This document shows, piece after piece, positions 22,694 through 29,231 of a stretch of 37,615 bases of DNA (the stretch's first letter is position 1; each line of letters opens with the position of its first letter). The DNA is from an uncultured Roseburia sp. (GTDB lineage Bacteria; Bacillota; Clostridia; Lachnospirales; Lachnospiraceae), in NCBI GenBank assembly GCA_900542495.1, contig UQNW01000025.1, forward strand, positions 1-37,615, read 5' to 3'. The notes below the pieces were generated by a model. That model was not told the DNA's origin, did not search any database, and saw only the letters and a list, made by a program, of their open reading frames with translations. Both the position numbers and the translations under genes were made by a program.

Positions 22694-23698
22694 TTGAAAG
22701 GAAGATATCTGGCATGTGCATCCGAACCGGTTACGGTGGATGGTGTGCCAAACGAGATAAAAATCCTGCCGCTTGGAATGGTTCATTCGCAGAGAGGTGA
22801 CTTTCAGGTGGATGATGAGAGTGTTGAGATGATACGCAGCCATTTCAAAGAACGGAAGCTGGATCTTGTGATCGATTATGAACACCAGACACTGCAGGAC
22901 ATACAGGCTCCGGCAGGCGGCTGGATCAAGGACATCTACAAAGGAGAGGATGCGCTGATCGCAAAGGTAGAGTGGACACAGAAAGCGGCGGAGTATCTGA
23001 AAAATAAGGAATACCGGTATCTGTCCCCGGTTGTACTGGTACGCAAAAAGGACAGAAAGGCAATGAAACTGCACAGCGTAGCGCTTACGAACACACCAGC
23101 TATCGACGGAATGTTTCCTATCGTAAATTCCGAAGATATAGATGATTTTAAGGAGGAAGAAGACTTTATGGAACTGAAAGAACTTATCACATTGCTTGGT
23201 CTCCCGGAGACAGCAACCATTGAGGATGTCAGAAAAGCACTGACCGAGGCATTAAAGAAACCATCCACAGACGGAAATGAGGTAGTAGCTAATTCAACGG
23301 TGCTCTCACTTTTAAGCCTTAATGAGGACTCCAGAACAGAGGATGTTGTTGCAAGCATCATGGCATTGAAAGCAGGAAACACAGATGTTGCTGCTGAACT
23401 GCTGGAATTAAAGAACCAGCTGGCAGAGAAAGAGGCAGATGAACTTGTGAACATGGCATTGAAAGATGGAAAGATTTCCGCAGCACAGACAGAATGGGCG
23501 AAACAGTATGCTTTAAGCGACAAGAAGGGCTTTAAGTCTTTCATGGAAAAAGCGCCGGTAGTCGTCAATATGGAAAAAATGGATCTTAAAGATGCCCCTG
23601 ATAAGAAAGATTCGGAGGATTTTGACATGGAAATCCTCAAGAACATGGGAATCAGTGAGGAAGACTATAAAAAGTATTACAAGCAGGAGGAAAAGTAA
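22694..23698 (+). CDS. Prohead protease-scaffold (Mu I/gp32-like)
   Basis: 334 residues. The first 150 form the Mu I protease domain (IKILPLGMVHSQRGDFQVDD, then LVIDYEHQTL with a likely catalytic His, and LHSVALTNTPAIDGM with the conserved Ser/Thr-Asn-x-Pro). The C-terminal 175 are a helical scaffold (ELLELKNQLAEKEADELVNM). Start chosen at TTG 22694 because GGAG lies 8 bases upstream; an ATG at 22634 would be translated through the palindromes. It processes and shapes the prohead. A nested start at 23168 gives a free scaffold. Confidence 0.9.
   Translation: MKGRYLACASEPVTVDGVPNEIKILPLGMVHSQRGDFQVDDESVEMIRSHFKERKLDLVIDYEHQTLQDIQAPAGGWIKDIYKGEDALIAKVEWTQKAAEYLKNKEYRYLSPVVLVRKKDRKAMKLHSVALTNTPAIDGMFPIVNSEDIDDFKEEEDFMELKELITLLGLPETATIEDVRKALTEALKKPSTDGNEVVANSTVLSLLSLNEDSRTEDVVASIMALKAGNTDVAAELLELKNQLAEKEADELVNMALKDGKISAAQTEWAKQYALSDKKGFKSFMEKAPVVVNMEKMDLKDAPDKKDSEDFDMEILKNMGISEEDYKKYYKQEEK
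23168..23698 (+). CDS. Nested scaffold protein (Mu Z-like), internal start
   Basis: ATG 23168 lies in frame within the protease gene, 11 bases after a strong AAGGAGG (23150-23156), at the exact point where the protease domain ends and the scaffold begins (MELKELITLLGLPETATIED). Independent translation would give 176 residues. Mu makes its scaffold Z in the same way from gene I. Inferred from the ribosome site and position. Confidence 0.7.
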   Translation: MELKELITLLGLPETATIEDVRKALTEALKKPSTDGNEVVANSTVLSLLSLNEDSRTEDVVASIMALKAGNTDVAAELLELKNQLAEKEADELVNMALKDGKISAAQTEWAKQYALSDKKGFKSFMEKAPVVVNMEKMDLKDAPDKKDSEDFDMEILKNMGISEEDYKKYYKQEEK

Positions 23699-23701
23699 AT
23701 T

Positions 23702-24082
23702 ATGAGAGCAGGAAATGAGAGACTTTCCGGAAATAACATTGTTATTCCGGTAGCAGCAGGTGAGAGTATCACAGAAGGACATCTGGTTGCAATCAGCGCA
23801 GCCGGATATGCAAGCGAGGCATCGAAGGCTGAGAACCTTATGATTGCAGGATGTGCAATGAAGCCTGTAGATAATACAGGCGGAGAGGATGGAGCCGTAG
23901 AGGTGCAGGTGAGACGAGGTGCTTTCGTCTGGAATAATGATGGAAGCATTAAAGCAACAGATGTTATGAAACCATGTTATGTGTCTGATGCACAGACCGT
24001 AACGATCACAGCAACAGGATCAAGCAAGGCAGGTGTCATCCTTGGAATCGAGGGCGACGGTGTCATTGTAGAGACATTATAG
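23702..24082 (+). CDS. Capsid cement/decoration protein
   Basis: 126 residues, beta-rich and small-residue-rich (NIVIPVAAGESITEGHLVAI, GCAMKPVDNTGGEDGAVEVQ, AGVILGIEGDGVIVETL), the profile of DUF2190-type capsid cement proteins that stabilise expanded heads. It sits between protease-scaffold and major head protein, the usual place. The ribosome site is the GGAGG near 23687. Confidence 0.75.
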   Translation: MRAGNERLSGNNIVIPVAAGESITEGHLVAISAAGYASEASKAENLMIAGCAMKPVDNTGGEDGAVEVQVRRGAFVWNNDGSIKATDVMKPCYVSDAQTVTITATGSSKAGVILGIEGDGVIVETL

Positions 24083-24095
24083 GAGGGTAACCAAG

Positions 24096-25001
24096 ATGAT
24101 TGTAAACCAGCAGAACTTACACGGGTTGAATGTAGCTTATTCAACCGCATATAACAAAGCATTTCAGGGTAGAAAGACTCAGTATGAGAGGATTGCAACT
24201 GTTGTACCAAGTACAACGGCAAGTACAGATTATAAATGGCTCGGACAGATGCCGCAGATGCGAGAGTGGATCGGAGAAAGAGAGATTCAGTCACTTTCAG
24301 CTTACAACTATTCTATTAGAAATAAGAAGTTTGAAATGACTGTTGCTGTACCAAGAGATGATATTGAAGATGATACTTATGGCGTATATGCGCCAATGTT
24401 TGCAAACATTGGTGAAGCAGCCGCAGGGCATCCGGATGTTCTGGTCTTTGATGCATTAAAAGCCGGATTTAAAGAAAACTGTTATGATGGGAAACCATTT
24501 TTTGCACAGGATCATGCTTCCGGAAAGGATGGAAAGCAGACTGTGAGCAACATGACAACAGAAAAACTCTCCACAGATGCATATGTTGAGGCACGTGCAT
24601 CCATGATGGGACTTTTGGGCGATCAGGGAAAGAGCCTTAACATTGTTCCAAATTTATTGGCTGTTTCGCCAGCGAATGAAAAGATGGGAAGACTCATCCT
24701 GGAAGCCGACCAGATTGAAGGAACCACAAATGTTCTGAAAGGAACAGCAGAGCTTCTGGTTGTGACTGAACTTGCAGACCAGCCGGATTACTGGTTCCTG
24801 CTTGCAACACAGAAAGCACTTAAACCTATCATTTATCAGAAAAGAAAACCTATTAAGCTTACCAGCAAGACGAATGACAATGATGATAATGTATTCATGA
24901 AAGATCAATTCCTCTGGGGCGCAGATGGACGTTCCAATGCAGGTTATGGTTTCTGGCAGATGGCATATGGTTCCACTGGAACAACAAGCTCGAAAGGCTA
25001 G
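24096..25001 (+). CDS. Major head protein (Mu T-like)
   Basis: 301 residues. The Mu gpT pattern is visible: LHGLNVAYSTAYNKAFQG near the start, LGQMPQMREWIGEREIQSL, then NYSIRNKKFEMTVAVPRDDI and IYQKRKPIKLTSKT late. It forms the capsid shell. Very strong ribosome site (AGGAGGGT) for high expression. Length is typical. Confidence 0.93.
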   Translation: MIVNQQNLHGLNVAYSTAYNKAFQGRKTQYERIATVVPSTTASTDYKWLGQMPQMREWIGEREIQSLSAYNYSIRNKKFEMTVAVPRDDIEDDTYGVYAPMFANIGEAAAGHPDVLVFDALKAGFKENCYDGKPFFAQDHASGKDGKQTVSNMTTEKLSTDAYVEARASMMGLLGDQGKSLNIVPNLLAVSPANEKMGRLILEADQIEGTTNVLKGTAELLVVTELADQPDYWFLLATQKALKPIIYQKRKPIKLTSKTNDNDDNVFMKDQFLWGADGRSNAGYGFWQMAYGSTGTTSSKG

Positions 25002-25010
25002 GTGATCTGA

Positions 25011-25466
25011 ATGGCATATTGTACCGCACAGGAAGTACTCGATATGCTCAAAGAGGACATGATGAATTTCATTATCGGAAATGAGTATATTGAGGATAAA
25101 GATGAGAAAATCGAAAAGATCATGCCAATCGCTGAACAGGCGGTTGCAGATGCAGACGCAGAGATTGACGGGTATCTTGCCAAGCGGTACAAAGTGCCGT
25201 TTGCAAAGACGCCGCAGGTGATCAATAAGTTTGCAAAAGATATTGCACTTTACAACATGGTATCAAGAAAAGGAGTGGACGAAAACGACAGGGAAAAAAC
25301 ATACCTTACCCGTTATAATGCAGCCATTGCTTTTCTGACCAAAGTTGCAGAGGGCAGGATCAGTATTGGTGTCAGCGAAAACAATACTGAGGATGCAGCT
25401 AGGATAGGCTTTTCAATGTCAAACTCACCAAGACTGTTTTCGAGGGGAAACATGAAAGGTTGGTGA
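25011..25466 (+). CDS. Head-tail connector (DUF1320, Mu gp36-like)
   Basis: 151 residues. MAYCTAQEVLDML, AEQAVADADAEIDGYLAKRY and KVPFAKTPQVINKFAKDIAL are hallmark DUF1320 segments. It is thought to form part of the neck beneath the portal. It follows the capsid gene by 9 bases. Confidence 0.88.
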   Translation: MAYCTAQEVLDMLKEDMMNFIIGNEYIEDKDEKIEKIMPIAEQAVADADAEIDGYLAKRYKVPFAKTPQVINKFAKDIALYNMVSRKGVDENDREKTYLTRYNAAIAFLTKVAEGRISIGVSENNTEDAARIGFSMSNSPRLFSRGNMKGW

Positions 25467-25470
25467 TGGG

Positions 25471-25959
25471 ATGTCATCAGTAAGCGTCCGGTTGGACGAT
25501 GAAACAGATCAGCTGCTACAGAGGCTGAAAGATATGTCTGACATTGATAAAGCGGGGATGATGAATGCTATTGCCGAAGGATTGAGGACATCTACATTAG
25601 AAAGATTCCGGACGGAAGAAAGCCCGGACGGAAAAAAATGGAAGCGTTCCATACGTGCCGAGAAAAGTGGAGGAAAGACACTGACAAAAACGAAACAACT
25701 CGGAACATCCATACATGCACAGTCGGACAGCACAGGGCTTGCAGTTGGTACGAATGTTATTTATGCAGCTACGCATCAGTTTGGTGATGAGCGTACGATC
25801 AGGGCAAAGAGGGGCAAGAACCTGAAGTTCCAGATTGGAGACAGATGGATCAGCAAGCCACAGGTAAGTGTGAAGATACCGGCGAGAGAATTTCTGGGTA
25901 TCAGTGAGCAGGATGATATGGATATACAGGAAATGCTAAAAGAACTGTTTGAGGAATAA
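25471..25959 (+). CDS. Virion morphogenesis / tail completion protein (Mu G-like)
   Basis: 162 residues. RFRTEESPDGKKWKRSIRAE, GTNVIYAATHQFGDERTIRA and KIPAREFLGISEQDDMDIQE match the phage virion morphogenesis (gpG/tail S) family that completes the head-tail junction. ATG 25471 follows the previous gene closely. Confidence 0.88.
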   Translation: MSSVSVRLDDETDQLLQRLKDMSDIDKAGMMNAIAEGLRTSTLERFRTEESPDGKKWKRSIRAEKSGGKTLTKTKQLGTSIHAQSDSTGLAVGTNVIYAATHQFGDERTIRAKRGKNLKFQIGDRWISKPQVSVKIPAREFLGISEQDDMDIQEMLKELFEE

Positions 25960-25962
25960 ACG

Positions 25963-26442
25963 ATGAAGGAAGAAAGAGATTATCTGGTTGGAGTATTAAA
26001 AAAAGCGGGCATCCGGTCAACAGTACACGATAGCCTGAAAAGCTTAAAAAACTGCAATGAAACACATGTCGGGGCAGTCCTCAGAGTGAAGGAAACATTT
26101 GCTCGTTCAGGCTCAAAAAAAATATATGGGGAAGAGGGGCAGCGGAAACAGCGGAAGAAACTGCATGTGAGGATCACGACACTGCATGTGGTGATTGCAG
26201 ATTCCAATGAGGAAAAAGTGGATGCGATACTGACTAATTTCATGAAAAACATCGGTAAAGGTGTTCCGGTAGACAGAAACTGGGTAGAGATCAATGTCGG
26301 AGACGTGGATTGGATCGAGGAGGGGGACAGCATCCTGAAGAGCAAAATAGCAGTTGAGTTTGATGTCACTCTGACAGGTGGCATTTATGAGGATACAGAT
26401 CTGAAGAAAGTGGAAGTTGGACAGATTGAAAAAAAAGAGTGA
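25963..26442 (+). CDS. Putative tail terminator/neck protein (gp37 position)
   Basis: 159 residues of alpha/beta type (KKLHVRITTLHVVIADSNEE, KVDAILTNFMKNIGKG, SKIAVEFDVTLTGGIYED). The place between the G-like and sheath genes and the order of strands fit tail-terminator proteins such as Mu gp37. No diagnostic motif seen. GAGGAATAA serves as ribosome site for ATG 25963. Confidence 0.65.
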   Translation: MKEERDYLVGVLKKAGIRSTVHDSLKSLKNCNETHVGAVLRVKETFARSGSKKIYGEEGQRKQRKKLHVRITTLHVVIADSNEEKVDAILTNFMKNIGKGVPVDRNWVEINVGDVDWIEEGDSILKSKIAVEFDVTLTGGIYEDTDLKKVEVGQIEKKE

Positions 26443-26455
26443 CAGGAGGAACAAG

Positions 26456-26641
26456 ATGACAGATAAGAAGGATTACATGACCATCGAGGAATTGAAAGCA
26501 CAGAAAGATACATCCAATGCTGTGTTTGCCGGTGTAAAAACAGCCAATGGATGGGGAACAGGAAAGATGGTCACGGAACAGGAATATGATGCAGCGGTAA
26601 AAGCTTTTAACGATGCACCAATGGATGGGAGCGTGAGATAA
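26456..26641 (+). CDS. Small tail-region protein (61 aa)
   Basis: Starts at ATG 26456 with AGGAGG 6 bases upstream; the in-frame reading from 26417 runs back into the previous gene. Sequence features: MTIEELKAQKDTSNAVFAG, then GWGTGKMVTEQEYDAAVKAF. It occupies the slot of Mu gp38 (DUF2635) just before the sheath gene but does not look like that family. The sheath ATG abuts its stop. Confidence 0.65.
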   Translation: MTDKKDYMTIEELKAQKDTSNAVFAGVKTANGWGTGKMVTEQEYDAAVKAFNDAPMDGSVR

Positions 26642-28069
26642 ATGTTTGGCGAAGTGAATATTGAAGTACAGGATGGAAATCTTGGAAGAAACTCATCTAC
26701 AGGTTCATTTGTACAGGTGAAAATCGGGGCATCCACCTCAACAAGTACTGTGCCGGTGCTTGTGAAAAATACAATGAAACCGGCAGAGATCAAAGAAAAA
26801 CTTGGCTGTACGCCGCTTGCGGATGCATGCATCGACGCGACAGAGAACGGATTGAAAAAATTATATGCAATCCCGGTCAAAGCAGATGTTGATGGAACGA
26901 TCGGAGAGGTGACAAAAACCGGAGAGAGCAAGGGAACAGTCACAGCATCAGGAAAACCAAACAATGCTTACGATGTTGTAGTAAAAATCACAGCAACAGG
27001 AAAGGTGAACAAAGGATCATTTGCTTATTCCATTGATGGAGGTAATAACTTTTCGGATGAGTACACAATCCCGCTGGGTGGAACATTTGAACTTCCGGGC
27101 ACCGGTATTACGCTTACATTTGCAGACAGCGGAGAAGAGGAAGAACCCTTTATGGAAGAGGATGCATTTTCTTTTAGCTCCACAGCTCCGACACTTAGCA
27201 ATTCAAGTGTGCTCAAGGCAGTAGAGAGTTTGATCAGCTTTAATTCTGAGTTTGAGATCGTTCATATCGTCGGCACATCAGGAAAGACACTTTGGGCAGC
27301 ACTTGCAGAGCAGGCGAAGGAATTTCTTGAAATTTATAAGAAACCGTGCATTTTCTTGTGCGAGGGCAGAAGCTGTGGCTCAGAAGAAAGCCGGGATGAA
27401 TACCTTGCAGCAATGAAGACAGAACGGAAGGGAATCAACAGTTATTTTGTTAGCGTGGTGCTTTCCTACGGAGTGTACACAAGAAAGGATCTCCGCACAC
27501 AGACAATTAATTTTGCTGGCATCGTTTCAGGATTGTTAGGTCAGGCAAAAGAAAGCTTATCTATTGGATGCGTGAAAGAATTTCCGATCAGCTGCTCTAA
27601 GCTGCAGAAACTTTTGCCGGAAGGAATTGAGGAATACGCAAAAGAACTGGATGCACTTGGTTATATCACCTTAAGACAGTATACCGGGAAAGAAGACTAC
27701 TACGTGACGAATGCCAATGTACTCGCTGCTGACGGAAGCGATTTTCCTTATATTGAAAATGTCCGGGTGCTCAACCGTATTGTCAGGGAAGTAAGTAAAA
27801 AAGCAACGGATAATATCCAGGCGGAGATTGATCCGGATAATATCGAGGCAAGCATTAAACCGTTTGAGGCAGATCTTGGAATTGCTATTGATAATTGCAT
27901 CAAAGATAAAATTATCAGTTCCGGATCGGTCACAATCGAAACGGAAAATGTAAACATCCTTGTGGATGAGACCTTAAATGTAAGTGTTGAATGGGTTCCG
28001 ATGGGAACGGTAAGAAAGTTCAATCTTACATTTGCAGTCAATAATCCATATGGAGCTGGAGCAGAATAG
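26642..28069 (+). CDS. Contractile tail sheath protein (Mu L-like)
   Basis: 475 residues. The N-terminus places GSFVQVKIGASTSTSTVPVL as in sheath N-terminal strands. The C-terminal third has YITLRQYTGKEDYYVTNANV, VRVLNRIVREVSKKATDNIQ and the closing SVEWVPMGTVRKFNLTFAV typical of sheath subtilisin-like and C-terminal domains. It marks the phage as a myovirus. A Gly-rich insertion (about 120-175) is a peripheral domain. Confidence 0.9.
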   Translation: MFGEVNIEVQDGNLGRNSSTGSFVQVKIGASTSTSTVPVLVKNTMKPAEIKEKLGCTPLADACIDATENGLKKLYAIPVKADVDGTIGEVTKTGESKGTVTASGKPNNAYDVVVKITATGKVNKGSFAYSIDGGNNFSDEYTIPLGGTFELPGTGITLTFADSGEEEEPFMEEDAFSFSSTAPTLSNSSVLKAVESLISFNSEFEIVHIVGTSGKTLWAALAEQAKEFLEIYKKPCIFLCEGRSCGSEESRDEYLAAMKTERKGINSYFVSVVLSYGVYTRKDLRTQTINFAGIVSGLLGQAKESLSIGCVKEFPISCSKLQKLLPEGIEEYAKELDALGYITLRQYTGKEDYYVTNANVLAADGSDFPYIENVRVLNRIVREVSKKATDNIQAEIDPDNIEASIKPFEADLGIAIDNCIKDKIISSGSVTIETENVNILVDETLNVSVEWVPMGTVRKFNLTFAVNNPYGAGAE

Positions 28070-28082
28070 GAGGTGCAGATAA

Positions 28083-28523
28083 ATGGATCCATTGATCAAT
28101 GGTAAAAGTTATGACTGGTCAAGTATCGATTTCCATATGACAGACATGAACAACGTGCAGATCCAGGAAGTTGATTACGGGGATGAACAGGGACTTGATC
28201 CTGTTTATGGGAAAGGCGGTAAGATCAGAGGATATGGTACTGGCAATCAGAAAAATACCTTTAAAATAACCTTACTCCGAGAAGATTATGACGAAATGTG
28301 CCGCGTAATTAAGGCAAGCGGATGTAAACATTTCTATGGATATATGATCCCAAAAGTCACTGTAAGCTATGCAGATGAGGGAGCCAAGACATCTACAGAT
28401 GTTATCACACGGATTGTGTTTAATAAAAGAGATTTCAAAGGAGCACAGGGTGATACATCCTTAAAAGTAACAATCGAGGGTATGGCTATAGGTGGAATCA
28501 GCACGAATGGTCTTGAAGCATAA
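28083..28523 (+). CDS. Tail tube protein (Mu M-like)
   Basis: 146 residues, beta-rich. SSIDFHMTDMNNVQIQEVDY, YGKGGKIRGYGTGNQKNTFK and the C-terminal SLKVTIEGMAIGGISTNGLE fit inner tail tube proteins. It follows the sheath as expected, with GGAGGTG upstream of ATG 28083. Tail length is set by the tape measure downstream. Confidence 0.88.
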   Translation: MDPLINGKSYDWSSIDFHMTDMNNVQIQEVDYGDEQGLDPVYGKGGKIRGYGTGNQKNTFKITLLREDYDEMCRVIKASGCKHFYGYMIPKVTVSYADEGAKTSTDVITRIVFNKRDFKGAQGDTSLKVTIEGMAIGGISTNGLEA

Positions 28524-28558
28524 TCATTATTTTTGACAAAAATCAGGAGGAAAACAAG

Positions 28559-28948
28559 ATGGATAACGTTATGGAAGAACAGCTTATGAAAAGCAGACAG
28601 GATGCTGCTGTAACAGATGAGATGGAGAATCTCAGAAAAAAATATAAAGAAAAGGATGGCAGAATCTACGAGATCAGGACAACAATCCAGGAAGATGATG
28701 AAGAGGAAAAAGAATTTACATTTCTTTTCAGGAAACCGGGAACCGCATCCTATGAGAGATATGTCAAATTGTCGTCCAATTCTGCAGTGAAAGCATTAAA
28801 GACATTTGTTATGGATAACATCTGTGAAGAGCAGTATAAAAAACTTGGCGATGCGCTGGAAGAATATCCGGCAATGTGCATCAGCCTTGGAGAGAAGCTT
28901 CTCAACATGCTCGGGTTATCTAAGGATACAGCAGTAAAAAAGCTGTAG
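28559..28948 (+). CDS. Tail assembly chaperone, short form (gp41-like)
   Basis: 129 residues, ending at TAG 28946-28948. Helical with a beta segment (YEIRTTIQEDDEEEKEFTFL, then FRKPGTASYERYVKLS). It binds the tape measure during tail assembly. The last codons contain the slippery heptamer A_AAA_AAG (28936-28942), which allows a -1 shift into the 76-codon extension that follows. AGGAGG precedes ATG 28559. Confidence 0.85.
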   Translation: MDNVMEEQLMKSRQDAAVTDEMENLRKKYKEKDGRIYEIRTTIQEDDEEEKEFTFLFRKPGTASYERYVKLSSNSAVKALKTFVMDNICEEQYKKLGDALEEYPAMCISLGEKLLNMLGLSKDTAVKKL

Positions 28949-29172
28949 AGCAGGAAAAGGAAAGCATTAAAAGTAATTTTTTGGAATATGGAAGGCTGCT
29001 GATCAATATGTATCTTCCCGGAAAATTAATTCCGGAAAATATTTATGATATGCCTTTTGAGGATTTTTTAAAACTTTTAGCGATGGCAGAAATTGCAAGA
29101 GATTTAAGGATTGAAGATATAGAGGTGGGCGTAAATAAAGGATATGTGGAAGCACATCCAGATTCACAATGA
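28559..29172 (+). CDS. Tail assembly chaperone, -1 frameshift fusion form
   Basis: Slippage on A_AAA_AAG at 28936-28942 would read 128 codons of the short form and then continue in the -1 frame as GCT GTA GAG to TGA 29170-29172, adding 76 residues (EYGRLLINMYLPGKLIPENI, then MAEIARDLRI), about 204 in total. The extension frame is open from the slip site without interruption and has no ribosome site of its own. This is the G/GT arrangement of phage tail chaperones. Confidence 0.8.
28936..28942 (+). promoter_or_regulatory. Programmed -1 frameshift site
   Basis: A_AAA_AAG in the zero frame, the same heptamer class used by E. coli dnaX, placed 3 bases before the stop codon TAG of the short chaperone. 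No strong downstream stem is obvious. Confidence 0.8.
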
Positions 29173-29178
29173 AGGTTA

Positions 29179-29212
29179 AAAAGATGCCCGGGTTACTCAT
29201 CGGGCATCTTTT
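29179..29212 (+). terminator. Terminator or attenuator between chaperone and tape measure
   Basis: AAAAGATGCCCG (29179-29190) pairs perfectly with CGGGCATCTTTT (29201-29212), 12 bp, loop of 10. It lies inside the late operon, so it would lower the amount of tape measure and baseplate transcript relative to sheath and tube, or stimulate frameshifting little because of its distance. Confidence 0.8.
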
Positions 29213-29231
29213 AATATGAGGTGATAGAAGT

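Noticed and set aside
28981..29172. 63-codon frame as an independent gene
   Set aside because: No ribosome site, and the frame is open back to the slippery heptamer, so it is better read as the frameshift extension.
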